A stretch of DNA of 64,000 bases from Streptomyces sp. NBC_01210 (GCF_036010325.1 NZ_CP108549.1:5146001-5210000), one strand, 5' to 3'. Counted from the first letter of the stretch, positions 50,766-59,573 are shown. Made by a program: numbers and translations. Notes: a model not told the origin generated them from the sequence alone.

Positions 50766-50802
50766 TTCGAGGGGCGGCCCGTTTCACCGGCCGCCCCTCG
50801 AA
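50766..50802 (+). terminator. terminator after sugar dehydrogenase
   Basis: A perfect 14-base stem TTCGAGGGGCGGCC / GGCCGCCCCTCGAA with a 9-base loop lies 3 bases after the stop codon. Confidence 0.88.
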
Positions 50803-50832
50803 CATCACGGCGGATGCGCATAGCATCCGCCC

Positions 50833-51702
50833 ATGTCCAATGGTCAGTGGTACCCGCCGGAGTGGCCGGACCGGATTCGCGCGCTCGCGAGCGGTGAGCT
50901 CACCGCGGTGACGCCGAAGCGGGCGGCGACCGTGATGCTGCTGCGCGACACGGTGGACGGCCCTGCCGTGCACATGCTGCGCCGACGTGCCTCCATGGCT
51001 TTCGCCGGAGGCGCGTACGTGTATCCGGGCGGCGGCGTGGACGAACGCGACGACGATCACCTGGTGCGGTGGGCGGGCCCTGCGCTGACGGCCTGGTCGT
51101 CCCGTCTGGGCACCGGTCCTGCCGAGGCCCAGGCCATTGTGTGCGCGGCGGTGCGGGAGACGTACGAGGAGGCGGGCGTCCTGCTCGCGGGCCCGACGCC
51201 CGACACGGTCGTCGGCGACACGACGGGCGACGACTGGGAGGCGGACCGCCAGGCACTGGTCGACCGGGACCTGTCCTTCGCGGACTTCCTGGACCGCCGG
51301 GGTCTGGTGCTGCGCTCGGACCTGCTGGGCGCGTGGGCACGCTGGATCACTCCGGAGTTCGAGCCGCGCCGGTACGACACATGGTTCTTCGTGGCGGCAC
51401 TCCCGGAGGGCCAGCGGACACGGAACGCCTCGACGGAGGCGGACCGCGCGGTCTGGATCCGCCCGCAGGAGGCGACGGCGGGCTACGACAAGGGCGACCT
51501 GCTGATGATGCCGCCGACGGTCTCCACGCTGCGGGCGCTGCAGCCGTACGCCACGGCGGCCTCGGCGCTGGCAGCGGCGGGGGAGCAGGACCTGACCGCG
51601 ATCCTGGCCCGGGCGCGGCTGGAGGGCGGGGAACTGGTGCTGAGCTGGCCGGGGCACGACGAATTCACGAAGCACATCCCGACGGGGGGTGGCGCGCAGT
51701 GA
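50833..51702 (+). CDS. NUDIX hydrolase (NUDT19-like)
   Basis: 289 aa. AATVMLLRDTVDGPAVHMLR opens the domain and FAGGAYVYPGGGVDERD follows. The Nudix box is split by a long insert and ends AIVCAAVRETYEEAGVLLAG, where the R-E-x-x-E-E-x-G helix binds metal. DTWFFVAALPEGQRT and PQEATAGYDKGDLLMMPPT follow, as in NUDT7/19-type coenzyme A or nucleotide diphosphatases. The ATG at 50833 is preceded by CATCCGCCC and lacks a strong ribosome site. Its stop overlaps the GTG of the next small gene. Confidence 0.9.
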   Translation: MSNGQWYPPEWPDRIRALASGELTAVTPKRAATVMLLRDTVDGPAVHMLRRRASMAFAGGAYVYPGGGVDERDDDHLVRWAGPALTAWSSRLGTGPAEAQAIVCAAVRETYEEAGVLLAGPTPDTVVGDTTGDDWEADRQALVDRDLSFADFLDRRGLVLRSDLLGAWARWITPEFEPRRYDTWFFVAALPEGQRTRNASTEADRAVWIRPQEATAGYDKGDLLMMPPTVSTLRALQPYATAASALAAAGEQDLTAILARARLEGGELVLSWPGHDEFTKHIPTGGGAQ

Positions 51703-51989
51703 CACGGGGCGGTACGGCACGGCTGACGGTGCGCGGGAGGCACGCGGCGCCTTGCGCCGGGTGTGGAGTGGAGTTGCTGGTGCCGCGGCTGGTGCCGCCG
51801 CGTGGTGATGTGCGCCTGCGGGCGTCGGCTGCGGGCCGCGCCGGACGTGCGGCGCAGTCGCTCCTGTCGCAGGGTCACCCTTCGCACCGCCCCGCTTCGC
51901 ACCGCCCCGCTTCGCACCGCCCCGCTTCGCACCGCCACGCCGCGGAGCCGCTCGCCGTAACCGCCAGCCACTCCGGAGGTGCCCGATGA
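51699..51989 (+). CDS. small CxxC protein with HRPAS tandem repeats
   Basis: 96 aa. The gene fits exactly between its neighbours: GTG overlaps the NUDIX stop (GTGA) and its stop overlaps the MBL start (ATGA), so the three are coupled. The N-terminal part contains AAPCAGCGVELLVPRLV, a possible zinc or thiol motif. The C-terminal part is a tandem HRPAS repeat (three perfect copies plus HRHA) from a 15-base DNA repeat. I recognise no family. Codon usage is normal for the strand, but the repeat suggests a fast-evolving tail. Confidence 0.5.
   Translation: MTRGGTARLTVRGRHAAPCAGCGVELLVPRLVPPRGDVRLRASAAGRAGRAAQSLLSQGHPSHRPASHRPASHRPASHRHAAEPLAVTASHSGGAR
51881..51940. repeat. 15-bp tandem repeat, four copies
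   Basis: TTCGCACCGCCCCGC repeats at 51881, 51896 and 51911, with a one-base variant at 51926. It encodes His-Arg-Pro-Ala-Ser in the small CxxC gene. Confidence 0.85.
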
Positions 51990-52825
51990 CCGACGCCGCT
52001 TCGCTGCCCGGGCAGCCCCGCGGTGGTGTGCTCTCCGGGCCCGCCACTGTCCGTGCCGTCAATGTCCTCGCACCCAATGCCTCCGCGATGACCCTCGACG
52101 GCACCAACACCTGGATCGTCTCCGAGCCCGACTCCGAGCTCGCCGTCGTCATCGACCCCGGGCCCCTCGACGACATACACCTCCAGGCCGTCATCGCCAC
52201 CGCCGAGAAGGCGGGCAAGCGGGTCGCCCTGACCCTCCTCACCCACGGCCATCCCGACCACGCCGAGGGCGCCGCGCGCTTCGCCGAGTTGACGCGTACG
52301 CACGTCCGCGCCCTCGACCCCGCGCTGCGGCTCGGTGGCGAAGGGCTCGCCGCCGGGGACGTGATCACCACCGGCGGGCTCGAGATGCGGGTCGTCCCCA
52401 CGCCCGGCCACACCTCCGACTCGCTCTGCTTCCACCTCCCCGCGGACCGGGCGGTGCTGACCGGTGACACGGTCCTCGGGCGCGGCACGACTCTCGTCGC
52501 GCACCCGGACGGGAGGCTCGGCGACTACCTCGACTCTCTCCGCCGGCTGCGCTCACTCACGGTCGACGACGGTGTGCATGCGGTGCTGCCGGGCCACGGC
52601 CCCGTACTCGACGACGCCCAGGGCGCGGTCGAGTTCTATCTGGCGCACCGCGCGCACCGCCTCGCCCAGGTGGAGACGGCCGTCGAGAACGGTCACCTCA
52701 CCGCGGCCGAGGTGGTTGCGCATGTCTACGCGGACGTGGACAGGTCGCTCTGGCCGGCCGCCGAGCTGTCGGTGCGGGCACAGCTGGAGTATCTGCGCGA
52801 GCACGGCCTGATCGAACAGGGCTAG
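51986..52825 (+). CDS. MBL fold metallo-hydrolase (LACTB2-like)
   Basis: 279 aa. The metallo-beta-lactamase fold: MTLDGTNTWIVSE, then ALTLLTHGHPDHAEGAARF (H-x-H-x-D-H metal site), VVPTPGHTSDSLCFHL (third His), VLTGDTVLGRGTTLV (bridging Asp) and VLPGHGPVLDD (last His). The C-terminal winged-helix-like part AAEVVAHVYADVDRSLW is typical of LACTB2/RNase-like members that cleave small RNAs or thioesters. The ATG at 51986 overlaps the preceding small gene. Confidence 0.9.
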   Translation: MTDAASLPGQPRGGVLSGPATVRAVNVLAPNASAMTLDGTNTWIVSEPDSELAVVIDPGPLDDIHLQAVIATAEKAGKRVALTLLTHGHPDHAEGAARFAELTRTHVRALDPALRLGGEGLAAGDVITTGGLEMRVVPTPGHTSDSLCFHLPADRAVLTGDTVLGRGTTLVAHPDGRLGDYLDSLRRLRSLTVDDGVHAVLPGHGPVLDDAQGAVEFYLAHRAHRLAQVETAVENGHLTAAEVVAHVYADVDRSLWPAAELSVRAQLEYLREHGLIEQG

Positions 52826-52883
52826 GAGAACAGGGCTAAGAGAACAGGGCTGGGAGAACCGGGACTGGGAGAACAGGCTGGGA
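52814..52883. repeat. 14-bp tandem repeat crossing the MBL hydrolase stop
   Basis: Five diverging copies of GAACAGGGCTAGGA (52814, 52828, 52842, 52856, 52871). The first copy encodes the final residues Glu-Gln-Gly and stop of the MBL hydrolase. Confidence 0.8.
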
Positions 52884-53001
52884 GCAGCCCGAGCGACCCC
52901 TCACGCTCGATGAATTGACCCATGCTTTACGCTCCGCTTACTTCTGGCATCCGCTACTTCCGGGGCCTGCGCTGCCGGGCCCCGTCCCTGGGGGGACCAC
53001 C

Positions 53002-53886
53002 GTGTTTGTCCTGTTCATCGTGCTCATCATCGCCGCGGCCGTGATGTATTTCGTCGCCCGCGGCGGCGAGCGCCGCGGCCTCAGACTGGGTGCCCTCGGC
53101 GCGCTGATAGCCGGCCTGTTCGCCGGCGTCTCCAGCTGCGTGCACATCGTCAGCGCCTACGAGGTCGGCGTCCCGGTCACTTTCGGCAGGGTCGGCACAC
53201 CCATGACCCCGGGGATGAACTTCACATCGCCGTTCACCGACGTCACCACGTTCTCCACCCGCCCGGTGGACCTGAACCTCTCCGACAAGGACGTGGTCGA
53301 GGTGCGCTCCTCACAGGGCGGTGTGATGTACGTGGAGATCACCGTGAAGTGGGCGGTGACCCCGGCCAAGGCCATCGAGCTCTACAAGCTCGCCGGCAGC
53401 GAGGGCGCCATCCAGCAGCGGCTGGTCTTCCCGGACAGCCGGGAGATCATTCGCAATGTCTTCGCCCGCCACACCAGCGAGGAGGGCTACACCTCCGCCC
53501 GCGAGAAGATCAACAGCGAGATCGGTGATCTGATCAAGGAGCGCCTCGCCCCGCGCGGTATCGACGTCACCACCGTCAACCTGCGCAATGTGAAGCCGTC
53601 CGACCGGCTGCAGGACCAGATCGACCGCAAGATCCAGCAGCAGCAGGCGACGGAGCGGGCGACCGAGGCGGCGCGCACGGCGAAGGCGGAGGCCGAGCGG
53701 CGCAGGATCGAGGCCGAGGGCATCGCCAAGGCCAACAAGATCCTGAACGACTCGCTCAGCGACAAGGTCCTGACGAACCAGTGCATCGAGGCGTTCAAGG
53801 AGGCGGCCGCGAAGCACCCGGTGTACGCCGTGCCGTGTGGTGGCGGCTCGGGGAACCCGCTGATCGTGGACGGCACCAAGAACTGA
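53002..53886 (+). CDS. SPFH/Band 7 membrane protein
   Basis: 294 aa. MFVLFIVLIIAAAVMYFVAR and a second hydrophobic stretch (LGALIAGLFAGVSSCVHIVS) anchor it, then the SPFH domain (VSAYEVGVPVTFGRVGTPMT, VMYVEITVKWAVTPAKAIEL) and a coiled coil (QQQATERATEAARTAKAEAE, RRRIEAEGIAKANKI). Such prohibitin-like proteins form membrane microdomains with client proteins. GTG 53002 with GGGGGGA upstream is preferred; the longer frame to 52915 has no ribosome site. The C-terminus KHPVYAVPCGGGSGNPLIVD contains a Cys. Confidence 0.88.
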   Translation: MFVLFIVLIIAAAVMYFVARGGERRGLRLGALGALIAGLFAGVSSCVHIVSAYEVGVPVTFGRVGTPMTPGMNFTSPFTDVTTFSTRPVDLNLSDKDVVEVRSSQGGVMYVEITVKWAVTPAKAIELYKLAGSEGAIQQRLVFPDSREIIRNVFARHTSEEGYTSAREKINSEIGDLIKERLAPRGIDVTTVNLRNVKPSDRLQDQIDRKIQQQQATERATEAARTAKAEAERRRIEAEGIAKANKILNDSLSDKVLTNQCIEAFKEAAAKHPVYAVPCGGGSGNPLIVDGTKN

Positions 53887-53939
53887 CATCTCACGTACGT
53901 ACGAGCGGTACGTACGAGCGGTACGAGCGCAGGTACGAG

Positions 53940-53973
53940 AAGGGCCGCCCCGGAGTCGACCGGGGCGGCCCTT
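53940..53973. terminator. terminator between SPFH and crp genes
   Basis: A 14-base perfect stem AAGGGCCGCCCCGG / CCGGGGCGGCCCTT with a 6-base loop between the convergent SPFH and crp genes. Confidence 0.88.
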
Positions 53974-54025
53974 GCCGTATGTCTGGTGACCGGCGCGTGC
54001 CTGATGACTGCCGCGTGTCCGGTGA

Positions 54026-54700
54026 CTAGCGCGAGCGCTTCGCGAGGCGCTCCACGTCCAGCAGGATCACCGCACGCGCCTCCAGCCTCAGCCAGCCGCG
54101 CTGCGCGAAGTCCGCGAGCGCCTTGTTCACGGTCTCGCGGGAGGCGCCGACCAGCTGGGCCAGCTCTTCCTGCGTCAGATCGTGCACGACGTGGATGCCT
54201 TCCTCCGACTGCACGCCGAAGCGGCGCGACAGGTCGAGGAGCGCGCGGGCCACGCGGCCCGGGACGTCGGAGAAGACCAGGTCGGACATCTGGTCGTTGG
54301 TCTTGCGCAGTCGGCGGGCGACGGCGCGCAGCAGGGCCGTGGCCACCTCGGGCCTGACGTTCAGCCAGGGCTGCAGATCGCCGTGGCCGAGGCCGAGGAG
54401 CTTGACCTCGGTCAGCGCGGTGGCGGTCGCGGTACGCGGGCCCGGGTCGAAGAGGGACAGCTCACCGATCAGCTCGCCCGGGCCGAGGACGGCGAGCATG
54501 TTCTCGCGGCCGTCGGGGGACGTGCGGTGGAGCTTGACCTTGCCTTCGGTGACCACGTAGAGGCGGTCGCCGGGGTCGCCCTCGTGGAAGAGCGCATCGC
54601 TACGGGCGAGCGTCACTTCACTCATCGAGGCGCGGAGCTCCGCGGCCTGCTCGTCATCGAGCGCCGCGAAGAGCGGGGCGCGCCGCAGAACGTCGTCCAC
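54026..54700 (-). CDS. crp: cAMP receptor-like regulator Crp
   Basis: 224 aa, the normal length. The N-terminal cyclic nucleotide-binding barrel contains FHEGDPGDRLYVVTEGKVKL and LGPGELIGELSLFDPGPRTA (the phosphate-binding cassette). A long dimer helix follows, then the HTH LTQEELAQLVGASRETVNKA with recognition helix SRETVNKAL. In Streptomyces coelicolor Crp controls germination and secondary metabolism. The position next to nth is the same as in that species. A GTG-N8-CAC palindrome lies 106 bases upstream. Confidence 0.95.
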   Translation of the reverse strand: MDDVLRRAPLFAALDDEQAAELRASMSEVTLARSDALFHEGDPGDRLYVVTEGKVKLHRTSPDGRENMLAVLGPGELIGELSLFDPGPRTATATALTEVKLLGLGHGDLQPWLNVRPEVATALLRAVARRLRKTNDQMSDLVFSDVPGRVARALLDLSRRFGVQSEEGIHVVHDLTQEELAQLVGASRETVNKALADFAQRGWLRLEARAVILLDVERLAKRSR

Positions 54701-54805
54701 GAGTTCTCTCCTTGTCGACCTGCTCAGGGACCGTTGGCCCCATGATGCCGGACCGCGCGGTGCTAGTCCGGAGGCAACCCCCGGACCCCCGGCAAGTAAA
54801 TATTC

Positions 54806-54819
54806 GTGCGATCAATCAC
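54806..54819. promoter_or_regulatory. candidate Crp-binding palindrome
   Basis: GTGCGATCAATCAC is a GTG-N8-CAC palindrome between the divergent crp and nth genes. It matches the known Streptomyces Crp half-site pattern (GTG and CAC ends) with one deviation. It could mediate autoregulation and/or control of nth. Confidence 0.4.
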
Positions 54820-54925
54820 AACAAGTTTGACGCACTGGAGTGCCTGTTCGTGCAGCGGGGGCCCGATTGGGTCCTGATTGCTGGTGACCGCGGCGGATGT
54901 CAGTGGGGCCCCTTAGGCTGGCCGG

Positions 54926-55813
54926 GTGTCCAATTCGCCGGTGAGAGCGCAGGCCAAGGGGGCTGGAAGAGTGTCCGGAAAGCAGAATTCCGCTGTGGGC
55001 GAACAGTCCTCGCCCAGCCCTAAGAAACAGAATAAAACGCCCAAACCGGAATCAAGGTTGGGGATGGTCCGTCGCGCACGCCGGATCAACCGGGAGCTCG
55101 CCGAGGTCTATCCGTACGCCCACCCGGAGCTGGACTTCGTCGATCCCTTTCAGCTGCTCGTCGCCACGGTCCTGTCCGCCCAGACGACCGACCTGAGGGT
55201 GAACCAGACCACGCCCGCACTGTTCGCGAAGTACCCCACGCCCGAGGACATGGCCGCCGCCGTGCCCGAGGAGCTGGAGGAGATCATCCGCCCGACGGGC
55301 TTCTTCCGGGCCAAGGCGAAAGCTCTCATCGGCCTGTCCGCCGCCCTCCGGGACAACTTCGGCGGCGAGGTTCCGGGCCGGCTGAAGGATCTGGTGACGC
55401 TGCCCGGTGTCGGACGCAAGACGGCAAATGTGGTCCTGGGCAATGCATTCGGTGTACCGGGTCTCACTGTCGACACACACTTCGGCCGCCTGGTGCGCCG
55501 CTGGAAGTGGACCGAGCAGGAGGACCCGGAGAAGGTCGAGGCGGAGATCGCCGCGATCTTCCCGAAGTCCGAGTGGACGATGCTCTCGCACCGGATCATC
55601 TTCCACGGCCGCCGTATCTGCCACGCCCGCAAGCCGGCCTGCGGCGCCTGTCCCATCGCGCACCTCTGCCCGTCGTACGGGGAGGGCGAGACGGACCCCG
55701 AGAAGGCGAAGAAGCTTCTCAAGTACGAGCTGGGCGGCCGGCCGGGCCAGCGGCTGAGCCCGCCGCCGGACTACCCGGGGAAGTCCGCGCCGCCCCTGGG
55801 GGCAGCCGGGTGA
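54926..55813 (+). CDS. nth: endonuclease III (Nth)
   Basis: 295 aa DNA glycosylase/AP lyase for oxidised pyrimidines. The helix-hairpin-helix [17 protein letters not shown] carries the Lys nucleophile region, and [12 protein letters not shown] the catalytic Asp. The [4Fe-4S] cluster ligands are [17 protein letters not shown] (C-x6-C-x2-C-x5-C). The N-terminal ~45 residues are a disordered basic extension common in Streptomyces; GTG 54926 is the first start, but later starts (such as GTG 54971) would also keep the whole domain. Confidence 0.94.
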   Translation: MSNSPVRAQAKGAGRVSGKQNSAVGEQSSPSPKKQNKTPKPESRLGMVRRARRINRELAEVYPYAHPELDFVDPFQLLVATVLSAQTTDLRVNQTTPALFAKYPTPEDMAAAVPEELEEIIRPTGFFRAKAKALIGLSAALRDNFGGEVPGRLKDLVTLPGVGRKTANVVLGNAFGVPGLTVDTHFGRLVRRWKWTEQEDPEKVEAEIAAIFPKSEWTMLSHRIIFHGRRICHARKPACGACPIAHLCPSYGEGETDPEKAKKLLKYELGGRPGQRLSPPPDYPGKSAPPLGAAG

Positions 55814-55892
55814 CGCCACGCCCCGAGCCGCACGCCGGACGACTCACGGAACGATCCACGCGCCCCGAGGCGTTGTGCACGAGGGGATGCCG

Positions 55893-56687
55893 ATGACGCG
55901 CGCGGGAGAAGAGACGTACGACAAGACGCAGGACAAGACGCAGGACGAGACGTACGGAAAGCCCTACGACGAGACGTCCGGCAAGACGTACGAGAAGAGC
56001 CACGACGGGCGATACGACGGCGATGTCGCCGTCACGACCGAAGGTCTGCCCGAGTGGCTCGACCCCGTCGTGCGCGCCGCCCGCACCGTCGAGCCGAAGC
56101 AGCTCAGCCGCTTTCTGCCGCCCGAGAGTGGCCGGGGCAGGCAGTCCGCCGTCCTGATCCTCCTGGGCGAGGGCGCCAACGGCCCCGAGCTGCTCCTCAT
56201 GGAGCGCGCGGGCAGCCTCCGCTCGCACCCGGGGCAGCCCTCTTTCCCGGGCGGCGCCCTCGACCCGGAGGACGGCGACCCGGCCACCACGGGCCCGCTG
56301 CGCGCTGCGCTCCGCGAGGCCGAGGAGGAGACCGGCCTCGACCCGGCCGGTGTCCAGATCTTCGGCGTCCTGCCCAGGCTCTACATCCCGGTGAGCAGTT
56401 TCGTCGTCACGCCCGTATTGGGTTGGTGGCGCATCCCGAGCCCTGTCGGAGCTGTCGATCCCGCGGAGACCGCGAGGGTCTTCACGGTGCCCGTGGCGGA
56501 TCTCACGGACCCGTCCAACCGCGCGACCGCCGCGCACCCGAGCGGTCACAGTGGGCCGGCGTTTATGGTCGATGGGGCTCTGGTCTGGGGTTTCACTGCC
56601 GGTGTCATCGACCGGATCCTGCATTTCGCCGGATGGGAGAGACCATGGGACCGCTCCAAGCAGGTCCCCTTGGACTGGCGCTCATGA
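55893..56687 (+). CDS. NUDIX hydrolase (CoA pyrophosphatase-like)
   Basis: 264 aa from ATG 55893; GTG 55875 and ATG 55887 are alternatives. Residues ~1-45 are a low-complexity tail of T-Y-D-K / T-Q-D-K type repeats. The NUDIX domain follows: QSAVLILLGEGANGPELLLM, RSHPGQPSFPGGALDPED (UPF0035/CoA motif L-x-x-H-x-G-Q-x-x-F-P-G-G) and REAEEETGLDPAGVQI (Nudix box). This is the CoA-diphosphatase type. It begins about 80 bases after nth. Confidence 0.88.
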   Translation: MTRAGEETYDKTQDKTQDETYGKPYDETSGKTYEKSHDGRYDGDVAVTTEGLPEWLDPVVRAARTVEPKQLSRFLPPESGRGRQSAVLILLGEGANGPELLLMERAGSLRSHPGQPSFPGGALDPEDGDPATTGPLRAALREAEEETGLDPAGVQIFGVLPRLYIPVSSFVVTPVLGWWRIPSPVGAVDPAETARVFTVPVADLTDPSNRATAAHPSGHSGPAFMVDGALVWGFTAGVIDRILHFAGWERPWDRSKQVPLDWRS

Positions 56688-56748
56688 CAATGTGACCCTC
56701 AGCCGCTCCAGCCGGACGGAGCGACGAACGACTGCGAGGCTATTGACG

Positions 56749-57948
56749 GTGAACGTGCTGGACATCCTGTTGCTGGTCGCCGCCGTGTGGTTCGCGATCG
56801 TCGGCTATCGCCAGGGTTTTGTCGTCGGCATCCTGTCGGTGATCGGTTTCCTCGGCGGCGGCCTCGTCGCGGTCTATCTGCTCCCCGTCATCTGGGGCCA
56901 GCTGACCAACGATTCCGATGTGTCGACGACGGCCGCGATCGTCGCCGTAGTGATCGTGATCGTCTGTGCCTCGATAGGCCAGGCCTTTACCACCCACCTC
57001 GGCAACAGACTGCGCCGGTTCATCACGTGGTCGCCCGCCCGCGCGCTGGACGCGACCGGTGGCGCGCTGGTCAATGTGGTCGCGATGCTGCTGGTCGCCT
57101 GGCTGATCGGCTCCGCGCTGGCGGGCACGTCCCTGCCCACGCTCGGCAAGGAGGTCCGTAACTCCAAGGTGCTGCTCGGCGTCTCCAGGGTGATGCCCAG
57201 TCAGGCGAACACCTGGTTCACGGACTTCTCCTCCGTCCTCGCGCAGAACGGCTTCCCGCAGGTCTTCAGCCCGTTCGCCAACGAGCCCATCACCGAGGTC
57301 CAGGCCCCGGACCCGGCGCTCGCGGGCAGCCCGGTCGCCGCCCGCGCCCAGCAGTCCATCGTCAAGGTCGTCGGTACGGCACCGAGCTGCGGCAAGGTCC
57401 TCGAAGGCAGCGGCTTTGTCTTCTCCGACCGCCGAGTGATGACCAACGCCCATGTCGTCGGCGGCGTCAACGAGCCGACCGTGCAGATCGGCGGCGAGGG
57501 CAAGCTGTACGACGCGAAGGTCGTCCTCTACGACTGGCAGCGTGACATTGCCGTACTGGACGTCCCCGACCTCAAGGCGCAGCCGCTCAGGTTCAGCGAG
57601 ACGGACGCGCGCAGCGGCAACAGCGCGATCGTCGCGGGCTTCCCGGAGAACGGCTCGTACGACGTCCGCTCGGCCCGTGTCCGGGGCCGGATCAATGCCA
57701 ACGGCCCCGACATCTACCGCCGCGGCACCGTGCGCCGCGATGTCTACTCGCTCTTCACGACGGTCCGTCAGGGCAACTCCGGCGGCCCGCTGCTCACGCC
57801 GGACGGCAGGGTGTACGGCGTCATCTTCGCCAGGTCACTGGACGATGCGGACACCGGTTACGCCCTGACGGCCGACGAGATCCGCGACGACATCACACGT
57901 GGCCTGACCGCCAACCAGCAGGTCGACAGCCAGGGATGCGCGCTGTAG
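56749..57948 (+). CDS. MarP-family membrane serine protease
   Basis: 399 aa. Four N-terminal helices of the CvpA type (LDILLLVAAVWFAIVGYRQG, VAVVIVIVCASIGQAF, VNVVAMLLVAWLIGSAL), then a periplasmic trypsin-like domain. The triad is His in RRVMTNAHVVGGV, Asp in WQRDIAVLDVPDL and Ser in RQGNSGGPLLTPDG; two Cys (SCGKV and SQGCAL) may form a disulfide as in MarP, which resists acid stress in mycobacteria. The GTG at 56749 is chosen because it starts the first helix and follows GCGAGG. Confidence 0.92.
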   Translation: MNVLDILLLVAAVWFAIVGYRQGFVVGILSVIGFLGGGLVAVYLLPVIWGQLTNDSDVSTTAAIVAVVIVIVCASIGQAFTTHLGNRLRRFITWSPARALDATGGALVNVVAMLLVAWLIGSALAGTSLPTLGKEVRNSKVLLGVSRVMPSQANTWFTDFSSVLAQNGFPQVFSPFANEPITEVQAPDPALAGSPVAARAQQSIVKVVGTAPSCGKVLEGSGFVFSDRRVMTNAHVVGGVNEPTVQIGGEGKLYDAKVVLYDWQRDIAVLDVPDLKAQPLRFSETDARSGNSAIVAGFPENGSYDVRSARVRGRINANGPDIYRRGTVRRDVYSLFTTVRQGNSGGPLLTPDGRVYGVIFARSLDDADTGYALTADEIRDDITRGLTANQQVDSQGCAL

Positions 57949-58318
57949 CGGCGTTCTGTAGCGGCGGCGTGGAGGCGGAGCCGGGCGTCAGCCGCGGGTA
58001 TGCCGCAATCGCGCCGAGACCCAGCGGGCCCGGCGCCTCAGGATGTGGGGAATGCCGATCCCCTGCCCCGGATGCTCATGGCCCGCACCTTGAGGGCCAC
58101 CCCTCTCGTGGGTGATCGGCCCAGCGGCCGAGCGGCGGTTGCGTGCTGCGTCACCGTAGTCGTGCGTCCAGCCCATGTATCGACGTGTGCCCGTGCGCCA
58201 TGGTCGGTAACCGCGTCAGGGGCGGCCAATTGGCCTATGCGCCAGGCATTTGGCTGTGCGTAGTACAAGCGTTCCATTGGGTTTATGGGATGTCCCGGTC
58301 GGGGCCCATCGGCGGGTC
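57949..58318. other. intergenic region between MarP and alpha/beta hydrolase genes
   Basis: No gene is seen. It lies between a rightward and a leftward gene (convergent) and leads into the GTTCGGGTC repeat field. Confidence 0.5.
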
Positions 58319-58520
58319 CAGCGTTCGGGTCCAGCGTTCGGGTCCAGCGTTCGAACCGGGCGTTCGGGCCACCTGCCGGGCCCGGCGTTCGGGTCCGCCG
58401 TTCGAGCCCAGGGTTCGGGTCCACCGATCCGGCTCCGGGTTCGGGTCTACCGGTCCGGCTCCGGGTTCGGGTCTACCGGTCCGGCTCCGGGTTCGGGTCT
58501 ACCGGTCCGGCTCCGGGTCC
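58319..58520. repeat. 13-bp and 26-bp tandem repeats crossing alpha/beta hydrolase stop
   Basis: Short copies of GTTCGGGTCCAGC from 58319 on give way to a 26-base unit (CCGGCTCCGGGTTCGGGTCT plus six bases) at 58429, 58455, 58481 and partly 58507. The hydrolase stop codon (58499-58501) lies inside the last copies, so the final residues Asp-Pro-Glu-Pro-Asp-Arg are repeat-encoded. Confidence 0.85.
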
Positions 58521-59446
58521 TTCAGCCAGTTGATGAGCTCCGTCGAGAACGCCACCGGATCCTCCTCATGGGGGAAGTGGCCCAGGCCGTCGAACAGCCG
58601 CCAGCGGTACGGCGCTTCCACGTACTCGCCCGACCCCGCCGCACTGCGCGTCCGCATCGCCGGGTCCAAGGAGCCGTGCAGATGCAGCGTAGGCACCCGC
58701 ACCGGGCGCTTCATCCGGCGGTTGAACTGGATGCCGTCCGGCCGAGCCATCGACCGCACCATCCACCGGTACGGCTCGATCGAGCAGTGCGCCGTCGACG
58801 GGATGCTCATCGCCCGCCGGTAGACCCCGACCGCATCCTCGTCCGGCAGCTGCGGCCCGGACCAGTCCTGGATCAGCTTGCCCACCAAGGCCGCGTCGTC
58901 CGCTACGAGCTGACGCTCCGGAAGCCACGGCCGCTGGAAGCCCCAGATGTACGAACCCGCGCGGCTCTGCGAGAAGTCGGAGAGCATCGCCGAGCGCCAC
59001 CGCCGCGGATGGGGCATCGAGGAGACCGCGAGCCGGCGCACCAGCTTCGGCCGCATCACCGCCGCGGTCCACGCCAGATACCCGCCCAGGTCATGCCCGA
59101 CCAGCGCCGCGTCCGGCTCGCCCAGCGAGCGCACCACGCCCGTGATGTCGAGCGCGAGGTTCGCGGGGTCGTAGCCCCGCGGCGTACGGTCGCTGCCGCC
59201 CACGCCCCGCAGATCCATCGCCACCGCCCGGAACCCCGCGTCGGCGAGCGCGGTCAGCTGATGCCGCCACGTCCACCAGAACTGCGGAAAGCCGTGGAGC
59301 AGCAGCACCAGCGGCCCGTCGCCCATCTCGGCGATGTGGAAGCGCGCACCGTTGGCCGCCACGTCGCGGTGGGTCCAGGGACCTTCGATGCGTACGGGGC
59401 TGCCAGCGCTGCCGAAGCCGCCGGGGTTGGTATCAGGGGCCGTCAT
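58499..59446 (-). CDS. alpha/beta hydrolase (epoxide hydrolase-like)
   Basis: 315 aa. LVLLLHGFPQFWWTWRHQL (oxyanion HGFP motif), AMDLRGVGGSDRTPRGYD and LVGHDLGGYLAWTAAVM, where D in GHDLGG is the nucleophile as in epoxide hydrolases and haloalkane dehalogenases. The cap domain carries Tyr residues (YRWMVRSM) that could open the epoxide. LHLHGSLDPAMR and GLGHFPHEED give the acid Asp and catalytic His. ATG 59446 starts MTAPDTNPGGFG. The C-terminus runs into the tandem repeats. Confidence 0.9.
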   Translation of the reverse strand: MTAPDTNPGGFGSAGSPVRIEGPWTHRDVAANGARFHIAEMGDGPLVLLLHGFPQFWWTWRHQLTALADAGFRAVAMDLRGVGGSDRTPRGYDPANLALDITGVVRSLGEPDAALVGHDLGGYLAWTAAVMRPKLVRRLAVSSMPHPRRWRSAMLSDFSQSRAGSYIWGFQRPWLPERQLVADDAALVGKLIQDWSGPQLPDEDAVGVYRRAMSIPSTAHCSIEPYRWMVRSMARPDGIQFNRRMKRPVRVPTLHLHGSLDPAMRTRSAAGSGEYVEAPYRWRLFDGLGHFPHEEDPVAFSTELINWLKDPEPDR

Positions 59447-59573
59447 GCAGACGAGCGTGCCACACCTGGACACCCGGCGTTTGCCGGGGCGGCCCGGATA
59501 CGGACCAAGCCCGGCCCCCGCCGCCGACGCCGCCGGAGCTCACCGGCTCCTCGGACCCGCCGGGGCCCCTGGC

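Noticed and set aside
58319..58520. Repeat array considered as CRISPR
   Set aside because: Unit length 13/26 bases with no unique spacers and no cas genes; it is a plain tandem repeat.
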